Notes: a model not told the origin generated them from the letters alone. A DNA stretch of 64,000 nt from Ariolimax columbianus (GCA_036924085.1 JAVGWX010000025.1:28566450-28630449); one strand, 5' to 3'. Positions 19,354 through 29,454 are shown, numbered from the stretch's first letter. Made by a program: numbers and translations.

Positions 19354-19650
19354 ATCTTCTTCTTCTTCTTCTTTTTCATTCGTTCTCAATCTCTCACTAC
19401 CAAACCATAAAAGGGCTTAAGTAGCGGAATGTAGTCCAGAGAACGGAATATGTTGTGTTGTAGTTTACAGCTTGGCTGCGATATTTGCACCTTTCGGTCC
19501 AACACATCCGACTTCAGCAAGCATTTTTTGAGTACCGGGTTAGCATTCCCTCTTCGATCCCTTCTCCTTAGCCAGTCTGCCCTGCTGCAGCCTGTTATCC
19601 AGGATCACCGCGTGGAGGTGTAGAAGGGTCTTGGCAGCTATGGTTCATTG
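19354..19650 (-). mobile_element. SINE-B, 5'-shortened
   Basis: A TTCTTCTTC tail from 19354, CATTCGTTCTCAATCTCTC, then CCGGGTTAGCATTCCCTCTT and GGAGGTGTAGAAGGGTCTTG. Its sense 5' end is lost near 19650. Confidence 0.88.
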
Positions 19651-19664
19651 GCCCAAAGAAGATT

Positions 19665-19800
19665 GACCACTCCCCATCTAGGCTGCCTAAGGAAACTGCT
19701 GAAAATAAAATGGTAAGACAGGATCACAGTAGAAGTTCGTTCGCGGGCTCTCATGGCAAGCATCCACACAACTCTGTGAAAATTGTAGCTTAGATGGGCT
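19665..19800 (+). mobile_element. Diverged RTE-like LINE fragment
   Basis: It aligns with 2252-2370 and 19902-20020 (CTAAGGAAACTGCTGAAAAT, GCAAGCATCCACACAACTC). It lies on the left of a truncated SINE-A, with a second LINE fragment on the right. Confidence 0.65.
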
Positions 19801-19807
19801 GTCCCAT

Positions 19808-19897
19808 GCTTCCCCGGGGTAACGGCCAGTGCTGTGATGGGGATCGAACCCAGCACCTTCAGATTGTGAGCCGTGTCTCTAGTCCACGGCGTCCCCA
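19808..19897 (-). mobile_element. SINE-A head fragment
   Basis: It contains only the tRNA-like 5' part (TTCCCCGGGGTAACGGCC...GGGATCGAACCC...TAGTCCACGGCGTCCCC). It abuts LINE sequence exactly as the SINE-A at 2249 does. Confidence 0.85.
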
Positions 19898-20345
19898 CTT
19901 TCATCTAGTCTGCTTATGGAAACTGCAGAACATAAAATGGCAAGATATGATCACAGATGTAGAAGTTCTTTTGCGGGCTGGCGTGACAAGCATCCACATA
20001 ACTCTGTACAAATCGCAGCTTTATTTGACTGTCCATGTTGTCCCCATGTCCGATGAGCGGCTTCCAAAGAAAATATTCTATGACGAGCTTGAGTCAAGCA
20101 AGCGAACTCGCGGTGACCAAATAAAACGTTACGACGACACTCTGGAAGCCTCACTGAAGAACTGCGACCGTGACCCTGATAATTGGAAGAACATTGCTGC
20201 TGAACGTTCTGCCTGGTGTAGTAAAATCTCATCTGGCACGACACATATGGAGTAGACAGGAATCAAGGAGGTTGCACGGAGACGAGCGACACGAAAGGCA
20301 AGAAACGAGTTGCTGACAGTCAGACAGCATGTGACACGCTTTTGG
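19898..20345 (+). pseudogene. RTE-like LINE C-terminus, better preserved copy
   Basis: Open from before 19900 to a TAG at 20253: KWQDMITDVEVLLRAGVTSI, VVPMSDERLPKKIFYDELES, TRGDQIKRYDDTLEASLKNC and PDNWKNIAAERSAW. This is the RTE-type C-terminal signature. Downstream codons RRRATRKARNELLTVRQ continue after the stop. Paralogue of 2250-2825. Confidence 0.82.
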
Positions 20346-20349
20346 GCTG

Positions 20350-20606
20350 GTTTTTTTTTTTTTTTTTATGCATTCGCCTTATTTCTCTAATCCTCAGCGA
20401 GGTGTGCGTTGCACTGTGGTTTTTATTTTGCGCCTGTCGGCCCAGTGCATCCGACTTCAGCATGTATTTTATGTAAGGGTCTGCTTCCTCCTGCATTTTC
20501 TAAGGGTTTGCTTCCCCAGGGTAATGACCGGTGCTGTGATGGGGATCGAACCCAGATCCTTCGGGTTGTGAGCCGTGTCACTTAACCACTAGCCCACGCT
20601 GTCCCC
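20350..20606 (-). mobile_element. SINE-A, full length
   Basis: An 18-T run (A-tail in sense) at 20350-20367, then the body, a B box (GGGATCGAACCC at ~20540) and a head ending CTAGCCCACGCTGTCCCC. Confidence 0.93.
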
Positions 20607-21396
20607 AGGTTATCATTAATGATTCTGTAGTGTCAACCCGAATGTTTAAACCGGATAATCCGGTTACTACTCGTACGGTTGACGTGCAGCGGCACTGGAA
20701 TTCAAACTTAAAGTTTTGTCAGCAACGCTGATGTGGTAACGTTCAAGGTTATCTCAATACCCGAATCGGGGAGGCTAAGTGACACAGCGAAACACTGGTG
20801 TTAAATACAGATCTGGACAGAATCAGACAGTAACTGAATCCTTGCCAGATAGGACTGTAATGGGTTAACAAGCCAAAGATGATATTATACATCTCCGACG
20901 ATGAGAGTGGCTCATGGTTAATGTGTTAAGCCCCTTTACATACATCATCATCTGAGAGAATTCTGCTATAAACAGTTCATTGACTTCTTTCTACCATTCT
21001 ACGCCCATTACATCATTCAGAGATGATACGTAGGAAGAAGCTTGCGATCTTTCTGTTTTCATGTAATTTTATATACGCTTTAAATTTTATACAAATCTAT
21101 ATTTAGATTGATTTGCTGTACTTGTGTGTTGCCGTTTTCGTTTGTCCAGTACTTGAAAAAAAAAACATTTATAGTTTGAAACGTTGTTTAATGTCTGTAT
21201 ACTATTCATGTGACAAAGTGCATTTTTAATTAATTTTCTTTTTTTGGGGGGTTTTTAAATCAACATTTTGAATAGAGGTCTCAAACACATGGCCCACGAA
21301 TCCATATCTTGCAGCCCACAAAATGATATTGGTCCCACGCAACAGGCATTAGAGTAAAATGGTAGTCAAGCCTATATGCCTAATTATAATATGTGA
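20607..21396. other. Unassigned interval
   Basis: About 790 bp of moderately AT-rich sequence. I see no exon with splice sites, repeat family or protein similarity. A short T/G homopolymer mix lies near 21238-21258. Confidence 0.4.
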
Positions 21397-21439
<43 letters not shown>

Positions 21440-21440
21440 C
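21397..21440 (+). repeat. TA/TG dinucleotide microsatellite
   Basis: ATATATATATATGTGTGTGTG-type run. A second TA-rich stretch with T-runs lies at 21548-21612. Confidence 0.95.
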
Positions 21441-21467
21441 AAAAGAATTAAAACTGCAATATAAGCT

Positions 21468-21547
21468 TTTTAAGACCTCTTGGCAACTGTCAAAAGACGG
21501 AAACTCGCTTGATACGGCCACATATCGAGATCGGGAGGTCTTGCAAA

Positions 21548-21550
<3 letters not shown>
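21468..21550 (+). mobile_element. Fragment of RTE-like LINE (10-kb family)
   Basis: It matches the reverse complement of 10270-10350: GACCTCTTGGCAACTGTCAA, AAGACGGAAACTCGCTTGAT, CATATCGAGATC. It encodes DLLATVKRRKLA, then ends in a TA microsatellite. Confidence 0.8.
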
Positions 21551-21578
<28 letters not shown>

Positions 21579-21654
21579 ATATATAAATATTTTTTTTAAA
21601 TATATATATATAAATGTAGAAGCTAATTTCAGCTGTAAATGGACATAGTAAAGA

Positions 21655-22300
21655 TAAAAACCTGTTTATAAACATAAATAAAACAAAGATAATGACCACC
21701 GACAAAACACAATGTCAGCATAAATTTACAGTGGGTGGAAATAGATCAGGTCACGCATTTTGAATATCTGGGCTCCAGAATTGACAAAAATGGCGACTGC
21801 TCGAAAGAAATCAGAAGAAGACTAGCCATGGCAATGCAGAGACTGAACAGCCTGAAGAAATTATGGCTGGGCACCAACAAAACGATAAAAGTAAAAGTCT
21901 TGATAGCCTGTGTTTTTCCTGTGGCAGCTTATGGCTGTGAATCATGGACGATTCCCAAAACTTCTAGACAAAGAATCCTTTACAGAAAGATCCTCAGAAT
22001 ACCCTGGACAGAGAAAAAGACAAATGTAGACATTCAGCAAGAGTTGAGATTTGAGGAGAACTGGTTTATCAATTCCATTTTGGCTAGAAAATGTAAATAC
22101 TTTGGTCTAGAGAGATCAGTGATGGAAGGTATGGTGCCAGGCAAAAGAGGAAGGGGTAGACCAAGAAGACGATGGCACCAAGATATCCAGGAATGCCTGA
22201 GTATGACAGTGGCAGAGGCTGGAGTTTTGGCAAGGGAACGAGTTTCTTTTAGACAGACTGTGATGGGGGTGACGTTCTATAATGGACATGACACATGATG
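21655..22300 (+). pseudogene. LINE reverse transcriptase C-terminal region, open 187 codons
   Basis: It reads INKTKIMTTDKTQCQHKFTV, GGMEIDQVTHFEYLGSRID, KEIRRRLAMAMQRLNSLKKL, VFPVAAYGCESWTIPK, ARKCKYFGLERSVMEG and KRGRGRPRRRWHQDIQECL. This is the region after the catalytic YADD, found in endonuclease-RT LINEs. Catalytic motifs are absent, so it is a 5'-truncated copy. It has no internal stop over 21735-22298, suggesting a fairly recent insertion. The 3' end runs into a GATGATATATATA tail. Confidence 0.9.
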
Positions 22301-22333
22301 ATATATATATATATAGTGTTTGAATGCTAAGTC

Positions 22334-22598
22334 GAGCAGGTCGTGGTCTTCAGACTTCGCACAGGCCAATAAACTGAAGATAGGTGGCACTGACGAATGC
22401 CCGTGCGGCACCGGGAAAATGACCGCTGAACATATGCTGCAAAACTGCCCGACATACGAGGATCAGAGAAAGCAGATGTGGCCATCACCAGTGTCAACAC
22501 TAGACAAGCTCTATGGCAGTGTCGACAGCCTCAGGATGACCGCTGCTTTTTTCGAAAAAATAAAGGTTGATGTCTGACTGCGTACGATGAAGAAGAAG
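22334..22598 (+). mobile_element. 5'-truncated RH-LINE with target-site duplication
   Basis: It starts within EQVVVFRLRTG, has a short deletion that shifts frame, then reads NKLKIGGTDECPCGTGKM, TAEHMLQNCPTYEDQRKQMW and DSLRMTAAFFEKIKVDV-stop with a GAAGAAGAAG tail. AATGCTAAGTC flanks both sides (22323-22333, 22599-22609). Confidence 0.93.
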
Positions 22599-22609
22599 AA
22601 TGCTAAGTC

Positions 22610-23044
22610 CAGTTTTATTAGAAAAAGTTGGATGAGTAGAGGCGTACGAACACACACACAGATATGTATACTGCTACCGCAACAACCAAGTGCAGTACCA
22701 CTCGGACACTATCATCTACAGGGTTTTAAATTTGTAAAAACTATGTAGGTCAATCGTGAATTGTTACAGCTGAGGTAAATAAAGATAGACGCTTTCATCT
22801 CAAGTAACGAAAGTGCAAAATAGTGGCGGTTCGAATCCCACAGGTTTCAAGCATCCTCTGGTTTCAAGGGAATTGGGACCAAATACCTAGTCGTATTGGA
22901 GATTGATGAAAAATCTTGGGAGATCCTGTATTCTCAATATGCACTTAAGTATACACAGAAGAATCATTGGCAGTTGAAAAGGAATAATAGTCGGCCGTTA
23001 AAGAAGGCTCAGTCAAAATTCTAAAAATGTTCTTAGTTGACCTG
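22610..23044. other. Unassigned interval
   Basis: About 430 bp without a recognisable gene or repeat. A possible diverged tRNA-like B box (GGTTCGAATCCC) lies near 22829. Confidence 0.35.
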
Positions 23045-23262
23045 TATTTCTACATTTCATCTTAATAGACTCAAACACTAGAGCAAAGTAGACCTGCAGC
23101 CTGTTAGGCGCCATCTATGCTGCTCTAAACAAACCACCTAACCATGGCCGGTGTTATGCCATGTCACACAGTTAGTCGCCTGTTAGGACATGCTCTCTGT
23201 GGGGCTGTGGTGCTATTCTTGTCCTTGTCATACACAAAGACCCCGGCAGACCACTCTGAATA
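23045..23262 (-). mobile_element. T-domain SINE (3' domain plus body), no tRNA head seen
   Basis: On + it reads CATCTTAATAGACTCAAACA, GTAGACCTGCAGCCTGTTAG, then CTAACCATGGCCGGTGTT and GACATGCTCTCTGTGGGG. The same order, inverted, is at 60117-60310, confirming one element structure. Confidence 0.75.
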
Positions 23263-23474
23263 AGTTAAGAATTTATTACTCAATACGCAACCTACCTTCC
23301 CCGAGGCCTAGCAAACCGCAGGAAGTAAGCATTGCACACAAAATAAAAAAATGGACTTTGGATAACCTTCGGCTACCTGGCAGCAGGTGTTTGAATACCA
23401 GTTTTCCAAGTTAGCAAGTCTGACGTTCGGCCTTCTAGACATCTAACTTGTTGTTAGTTTGGACAACTAACTAA

Positions 23475-23935
23475 GGGGAGACTCGGTGGTCTAAAGGCAA
23501 GGTGTCCGCCTAGGGTGTTGAAGGTCGCGTGCTTGGATCACGGTGGTGGCCGAGATTGTATTCACCTGAATCTTCTGGTAAAAAATCCCACGGTTTCTGC
23601 GCAGTGAGATTGGACTCCCCCTGTTCAGTGTCGAGAACATTAACAATCACTTGGCAATTGGAATGAAAATCGAAAAGAGTGTGCTTAACGGCCACTGCCC
23701 GGACAAAATTAAAAATCTACCAAAGTTATTTTGTACCTTTCCCCGGGTGGTTTATTTAGAGCAGCTATAGATGGTACCTAACAGGCTGCGGGTCTACTTA
23801 GCTCTAGTGTTTGAGTCTATTAAGATGGACTCGCACATAAATTAAACCACCGTCTAAGAAACTAGTTGTATACAGACTCTATAGAGTCTTCTAAACCAGT
23901 GTGAAGAAGAAATGTTAGTTAAGTTAACCCTTGCG
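23475..23935 (+). mobile_element. SINE-C, full length with CR1-like 3' tail
   Basis: tRNA-like head GGGGAGACTCGGTGGTCTAA with a B-box-like GCTTGGATCAC near 23531, a middle (GTTCAGTGTCGAGAACATTA, GCTTAACGGCCACTGCCCGG), the T domain (CCCGGGTGGTTTATTTAGAG, AACAGGCTGCGGGTCTACTT) and the tail AACTAGTTGTATACAGACTC...GTCTTCTAAACCAGTGTG. It sits at the start of the 69-bp tandem array. Confidence 0.85.
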
Positions 23936-24565
23936 TCCTTCTGGGGTCAAATCTGATCGTCGGTCCGCAGGACATCTAACTTGTTGTTAAGGCAACTCTT
24001 GTAGTCCTTCTAGGGTAAAATCTGATCGTCGGTCTTCAAGATATCTAACCTGTTGTTAAGGCAACTCTTGGGGTCCTCCTGGGGTCAAATCTGATTGTTG
24101 GTCTTCAAGATATCTAACCTGTTGTTAAGGCAACTCTTGGGGTCCTCCTGGGGTCTAATCTGATCGTCGGTTCGCAAGACATCTAACTTGTTGTTAAGGC
24201 AACTCTTGTAGTCCTTCTAGGGTCAAATCTGATCGTCGGTCCGCAGGACATCTAACTTGTTGTTAAGGCAACTCTTGTAGTCCTGGGGTCAAATCTGATT
24301 GTCGGTCTGCAGGACATCTACTTGTTGTTAAGGCAACTCTTGTAGTCCTTCTAGGGTCAAATCTGATCGTCGGTCCGCAGAACATCTAACTTGTTGTTAA
24401 GGCAACTCTTGTAGTCCTTCTAGGGTCAAATCTGATCGTCGGTTCGCAAGACATCTAACTTGTTGTTAAGGCAACTCTTGTAGTCCTTCTAGGGTCAAAT
24501 CTGATCGTCGGTTCGCAAGACATCTAACTTGTTGTTAAGGCAACTCTTGGGGTCCTCCTGGGGTT
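23936..24565 (+). repeat. 69-bp tandem repeat (~9 units)
   Basis: The unit contains TTGTTGTTAAGGCAACTCTT, GTAGTCCTTCTAGGGTCAAA, TCTGATCGTCGGTCCGCAGG and ACATCTAAC. One isolated partial unit (GACATCTAACTTGTTGTTAG) lies at 23440, on the other side of SINE-C. Confidence 0.95.
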
Positions 24566-24625
24566 TTGAGCTTGAGTCCTCTGATATAAGCTGTTACTGT
24601 AAACATGTGAAATCTGAGAGGGCTT

Positions 24626-25311
24626 CAAATGGAAACCTTAAAAAGCGGTATAGAAATGAGAAAAACCATGCCTCTGTATTGTAACGTGTAAATGTCATTG
24701 CTAAGGATGTCAAGAGTGTCCTGCAGGTGCCATCGCGGTGCAGACGAAAAACATGGCGTCATTATTGCAGTTAAAAGATGGCTGTTCCACTATTGACATG
24801 CACTAAAGATTAGCAGTGTTCTGTTATCCGCTTTTATAGCAGCGAAGGGAGGAGACTTATAGAAGGTCATCGGCGAATGAAGGTCAGGTGCAGTGATGCA
24901 TATTCAATCTGGGATTTTCCTTTATGAGGCAATCAACGGCTGCAATCGACTCTGGGGTCACTACCAGATCTGCCTGACCCGGACGTGAACAATCTGGAAC
25001 TTCCTACTCCACACATACACTTGCTGGACTGACAGGCATGCATCATCGTACTGGACCTTGATTCGCCGATGAATTTCTCTTCACCCCTTAGCTGCTTAAA
25101 AAAATGGATAACAGAACGCTGCTTTTCTTTGGTGCATGTCAATAGTGGGGCGGCCATCTTTTAACTGCAATTATGACGTCATGTTGCACGACTGTACCGT
25201 GATGACACGTCCAAGGCACTCTTGACATCATTAGCAACCATACTAACAAATTCCAATACACAGGCATGGTTTTTCAAATTTCAATCCTACTTTTATAAGG
25301 TTTCCATTTCA
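24626..25311. mobile_element. Palindromic (foldback) mariner-derived element
   Basis: Two ~270-bp arms (24626-24900 and 25018-25311) are inverted copies of each other: e.g. left GCAGTTAAAAGATGGCTG and ATTGACATGCACTAAAG versus the reverse complement of right GCAGTTAAAAGATGGCCG and ATTGACATGCACCAAAG. The right arm read on minus encodes MAAPLLTCTKEKQRSVIHFF and then a shifted QYDDACLSVQQVYVW, the N-terminal HTH of a mariner/SETMAR-type transposase. Each arm thus looks like the 5' end of a mariner. No catalytic domain remains. Confidence 0.75.
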
Positions 25312-25534
25312 ACTTTTTAACGTTTAACCCACTTTTAAGGTTTTCATTTCAAGCTTCCTCGTATTACTAGAATTTATATTTAACTTTTGTATATACTGTG
25401 TGCTGTATGGATTGTGTATGTAGATGTTACTGGATATAAAGGTATTTTATGGATAATTTTACTGATTTTTTTAAGAAATCCAGACTGTATAGTTGGCAAT
25501 TATTTATTGGTTTTGTAATGCATTTACTTTTTTG

Positions 25535-25682
25535 TCTTCACCGGCCTTTATCGGAAACAGGACATGGTGTCGTAGTTTACAGTGAGGCTGCGATATCTTC
25601 TCCTTTTGACACGACGCATCCAGTTTCAGTTCTGCATTTTGTGGAGTTTATCTTCCCACTTCGATCTCAATTTTCTTAGCCA
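25535..25682 (-). mobile_element. SINE-B, diverged
   Basis: CACCGGCCTTTATCGGAAAC, GTCGTAGTTTACAGTGAGGC and CTTCGATCTCAATTTTCTTAGCCAG follow the SINE-B order with many differences. It is directly followed by a second copy. Confidence 0.6.
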
Positions 25683-25689
25683 GCAAATA

Positions 25690-25925
25690 TTCTTCTTCTG
25701 CGTTCGTTCTCAGTCTTCCGCTACCAAGTCCTGAACAGGGCTTTGCAAGTAGCAGGATGTAGTTCGGAGAATAGAATGTGTTGTGTCACTAGTTTATAGC
25801 TTGACTGCAGTGTTCGGTCCGACACATCCGTCTTCAGCAGGCCAGATGTATTATTGCAGTTTGTATCCAGGGCCGTCACTTGAAGGTGGAGAAGGGTCTT
25901 GGTCAACTCCGATTCGCTGGCCCTG
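25690..25925 (-). mobile_element. SINE-B, internally shortened
   Basis: TTCTTCTTCTGCGTTCGTTC tail end, CGCTACCAAGTCCTGAACAG, GTTTATAGCTTGACTGCAG, then a jump to CAGGGCCGTCACTTGAAGG and AGAAGGGTCTTGGTCAAC. The middle is deleted compared with other copies. Confidence 0.82.
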
Positions 25926-26111
25926 ATGAAAGCAGCCAGCTATAAGTCGCTGGTATGCTGTCAGCTAATTCACTGTGTATTTCACCCCAAAAGTGTTGTT
26001 GGATTTTATCAATATACTCCAGTCGGCCCCACCGTAAATTGGTACCTGGCTAACTTAAAAAAAAAACAAAAAAAACGCGTTGCTAGGTACAGTGACATCT
26101 CTAAAAATTGT

Positions 26112-26228
26112 ATTTGCGTTCGCCTTATTTCTCTATTCCCCATGGCGGTGTGCGTTGCACTGTGGTTTTTATTTTGCACCTATTGGCCCAGTGCATCCGA
26201 TTTCGGAATGCATTTTATATAAGGGTCT
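26112..26228 (-). mobile_element. SINE-A 3' half
   Basis: GCGTTCGCCTTATTTCTCTA to GCATTTTATATAAGGGTCTA. The tRNA head is missing. Confidence 0.85.
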
Positions 26229-26394
26229 AACATTTAATTGGTTATGCAACTTTACCCTACCTTTCTTTAGACGAAGAATGTATTTTTCAAACGCAGACAG
26301 TGTTTTTGGTTATATCAGGATGTGCAAAGGCTGACCAAAAAGTATCCAATCTTACCCCAAAAAAAATTTTACGGACCTATTTAGTTAAAAAACT

Positions 26395-26875
26395 GAGTTA
26401 TTGATGGGTGTATACCGCTCGACCTATGTGCCTGTCCTGACATATGGATGTGAGTCATGGGCAATGACTACAGCCCAAGAAAGGCAACTACAAACTTCAG
26501 AAATGAGGTACCTAAGAAAGGTGGTTCAGGTGACGAAAAGGGACAAGATCCGTAACCAGACAATACGTAGCAGTCTTGAAGTCCAACCCCTGCAGACACG
26601 AGTGGAGCAGTCCCAACTACAGTGGTTTGGCCATGTCTGTAGAATGGAAGAAGATCGGATACCAAAGCGGTCATGGGAGATCAAAAGTCAAGGACGCAGA
26701 CCCCGAGGACGTCCCAAAGTACGTTGGGAAGACAACATACGACCGTCACTAAGTGATAGAGGCATGGATTGGAAAGAGGCCAGGAAAAAGACGACAGATA
26801 GAGCAGTATGGGGTTCTATCTGGCAAACCTCTACAACTCATGGTAGAAGAGGAGTGACTAAGTAAGTAAGTTAGT
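26395..26875 (+). pseudogene. RTE-like LINE C-terminus with TAAG-repeat tail
   Basis: An open 154-codon frame reads PVLTYGCESWAMTTAQERQL, MRYLRKVVQVTKRDKIRN, LQWFGHVCRMEEDRIPKR, RRPRGRPKVRWEDNIRPSL, and ends with SIWQTSTTHGRRGVTK-stop followed by AGTAAGTAAGTTAG. Catalytic motifs are absent because of 5' truncation. The DNA of its last codons and tail (CATGGTAGAAGAGGAG, TGACTAAGTAAG) resembles the unit of the 46-bp satellite at 45318-52995. Confidence 0.88.
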
Positions 26876-27077
26876 TATTGAGTGGATTCTTCGGCTCACC
26901 CATTGCACGTCATCCATGTTTTTTTGCCGAGATACCAGCATTGGACAGGTTTGGCATTCCCTCTCCTCCCCAGAGATGGTTCCCCGCGACTTTGGCTCAC
27001 TCTCAGAGCCAAGGTGTCACTCAAAGGAATGGGATTTCAGGACGTAAAAGAAATAAGGGCAAATGCAATGAGGGGGC

Positions 27078-27235
27078 TTTCAGTGGTTTTGAGGTAAGGT
27101 GTCTGTGTCGGGTACTGGAGGATGTGAGTTCGAATCACAGGTTTTTTAATGTGTGTCTTCTGGTAACATTTTTTAAAAATTCGCTTTATTTCTAAATTTC
27201 CCAAGGCGGTTGGGATAGACACTGTAATCCCCAAT
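27078..27235 (+). mobile_element. SINE-C head joined to an inverted SINE-A tail fragment
   Basis: GAGGTAAGGTGTCTGTGTCG and GTGAGTTCGAATCACAGG (B box) match SINE-C heads. From 27178 the sequence TCGCTTTATTTCTAAATTTC then CCAAGGCGG resembles a SINE-A 3' end in minus orientation. A chimera of two fragments. Confidence 0.55.
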
Positions 27236-27559
27236 ATTGTTGAGTTTAACTGATGAGCCTCACAATGCACTACAGCCAGTAGGACCTAAGTCCACCTTCT
27301 CATGAGATGCAATAAGAGCAACTATAACCTTCCACCACATAGACATCAAGATTTAGCTCGACTCAGTGCGAGTAGCTCCGAGCAGCAGCAAAACCAGAAT
27401 CAATTTTATTGTGTTGTTCTGTCTGTTTTTCAGCATTCCATACATTTTTGTGTCTTTTTAAAAACAAATCTTTGTAAATGAACGCCACCGACATGATGAA
27501 TTGTGAAACATTATTTTGGGCCTTTACCATTCCACCCAAAAAAATGTCGTCTTTTTCCT

Positions 27560-27770
27560 GTAATCGCATTATTTTTCAGTGTGTCATGTCACGTCACGGT
27601 TGTTAACTTTGAGAGACTGTGATGTGTTTTTTTGTTTGTTTTGAGTGTGTGTCTCTAGAGACACATATTAATAAAGAACTTGTCACTGTTATTGTTGTTA
27701 TTGTGTGTATGTTAATTTCTGAGATATAAGTAGATAAAGGTGATAGTGGTAAAAAATATCATAAACATGT
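27560..27770 (-). mobile_element. Fragment of the piggyBac-like MITE
   Basis: GAACTTGTCACTGTTATTG, GTGTGTATGTTAATTTCTG and AGATATAAGTAGATAAAGG match the inverted interior of MITE copies 1-3. A possible left terminus (ATAACCTTCCACCACATAG) lies at about 27313, but TTAA is not intact. Confidence 0.5.
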
Positions 27771-27930
27771 AGACCATCCGGTAGCGGCATCCCTAGACCA
27801 CCCGGTAGCGGCATCCCTTGGTTACAGGAAACAATAAAACGTACTAATACTATACTATCAATGTTTACCGTAATGGTTATGTCTGTCACTTCGACTATAA
27901 ACATATTTAATTATTATATCTACATAAACA

Positions 27931-28190
27931 TTAGTGGAGCCGGTTAGCGCGCTGGCTTCGCATCTGAGTGGTCCTGGGTTCATTCCCCATTTGAGGCAGT
28001 TTTTTTCAGATCGCAACGGCTCCCTGGTCGACCCAGCCTTAAATGGGTACCGGTTCAGTCCGGGAAGTAAAAGCGGCGAGGAAGAGGAGATGGCTACTGC
28101 CCTCATATAGCCGAGCCTTTGAAATGTGAGATCACTAACACCTCACACCCCTACGGCAGTAATGCTATGGGCTACTTTACTTTTACTACA
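27931..28190 (+). mobile_element. SINE-E, tRNA-derived
   Basis: Head AGCCGGTTAGCGCGCTGG with B-box-like GGGTTCATTCCCC near 27975, followed by TCGACCCAGCCTTAAATGGG, ACCGGTTCAGTCCGGGAAG and ATAGCCGAGCCTTTGAAATG. Layout and promoter boxes are those of a tRNA SINE; only this copy is seen. Confidence 0.7.
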
Positions 28191-28455
28191 TTAAACAGAT
28201 CTAACTCCCAAAAATCTGTTGCCGAAACTTCAAATCCGAGCGAAAAGCAGAAGAAATCCTTTCCAAAAGTCTAAAACAAATTTCAAGATTGCTATTGTTT
28301 TTATTAAACTGCACTGGACGGTAGTCGGAACTCTCTACAATCAAATGAGCAGTATGTTCAGTCGTTTCTATGGCATTGACCCGGTAGTTTATAAACGAGC
28401 GAGAAACCAGCGCCCCTGTAGCTATCATGATGGTACAAATAGACGCAAATATGTT

Positions 28456-28806
28456 CCGTCGAAGTTTCGTGGCCGCGGTGTGGTAAAGGTTAAAATGTCT
28501 TTGATTCTTAAAATGTCATAATAATCTGTTCCGTCGAAGTTTCGTGGCCGCGGTGTGGTAAAGGTTAAAATGTCTTTGATTCTTAAAATGTCATAATAAT
28601 CTGTTCCGTCAAAGTTTCGTGGCCGCGGTGTGGTAAAGGTTAAAATGTCTTTGATTCTTAAAATGTCATAATAATCTGTTCCGTCGAAGTTTCGTGGCCG
28701 CGGTGTGGTAAAGGTTAAAATGTCTTTGATTCTTAAAATGTCATAATAATCTGTTCCGTCGAAGTTTCGTGGCCGCGGTGTGGTAAAGGTTAAAATGTCT
28801 TTGATT
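28456..28806 (+). repeat. 75-bp tandem repeat (4.7 units) containing a MITE-like terminus
   Basis: Units start at 28456, 28531, 28606, 28681 and 28756 (CCGTCGAAGTTTCGTGGCCG). They are nearly identical. Each carries GCGGTGTGGTAAAGG+TTAA, which inverted reads TTAA+CCTTTACCACACCGC, like the MITE ends. Confidence 0.97.
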
Positions 28807-28989
28807 TCAATACAGTTTTTCTTAATCTAGGACAGACCATTTTTTCGCTGTCAGTACCAAGTTTTCTTAACATTGTAGATGTAGATGTTTCTTGTGACAA
28901 TATTGTAAATTTGCAACTTGTTGAGTTCGGCCCATTAGCCTTAACCCCACCTCTCGGACATTCTATCACGACGCATACTACTTCTTGAT

Positions 28990-29113
28990 GGTGATTGGTA
29001 GATCCAATGTTGAATATGATTACAGGATGGGGGAGGATAGGAAGGTAGAAAAGGAAAGGGATCTAGGGATTAAAATAGATTATACATGTAAGGTATAACA
29101 GGTAGATAGATAC
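28990..29113 (+). mobile_element. CR1-like LINE fragment, first piece
   Basis: It encodes RKVEKERDLGIKIDYTCKV, equivalent to RKVDKERDLGVIIDHTGKV at 43930-43990. Interrupted by SINE-C at 29114. Confidence 0.75.
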
Positions 29114-29450
29114 AAGGGACCGAGCGGTCTTGAGATAAAACGTCAGCCTCGTATGTTGGCAGACACGGGTTCAAATCACGGTGGAGACCGGAATTTCTTC
29201 ACATTGACTTTCAGCTATTTCCTCGGATATCTGGGTAGAAGAGATCAGTCGCCCATGTGCAGTGTCGCGTATGTTAAAAAGTCCTCAGCACTTGAATATC
29301 GAAAAAAGTAGGCTTAACGACCACTGTCCGGACAAAATTATAAATTATGTTAAAAATATACCCAATCTATTACGGGATCCTTGCCGGGGCTACGGAGTTC
29401 ACGCATTGTGCTAAGATTCTCCACAAACTTGGAGAAGAATCGAGTATTTA
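29114..29450 (+). mobile_element. SINE-C-like element without the CR1 tail
   Basis: Head GACCGAGCGGTCTTGAGATA with B box GGGTTCAAATCAC near 29168, then GTGCAGTGTCGCGTATGTTA and GGCTTAACGACCACTGTCCG as in SINE-C. The end (GCCGGGGCTACGGAGTTCAC) resembles 41200-41225 rather than the T domain. Confidence 0.7.
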
Positions 29451-29454
29451 TGGG

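Noticed and set aside
23936..24565. CRISPR-like direct repeats
   Set aside because: Tandem units without unique spacers in a eukaryotic setting; the same applies to the 46-, 75- and 77-bp arrays.
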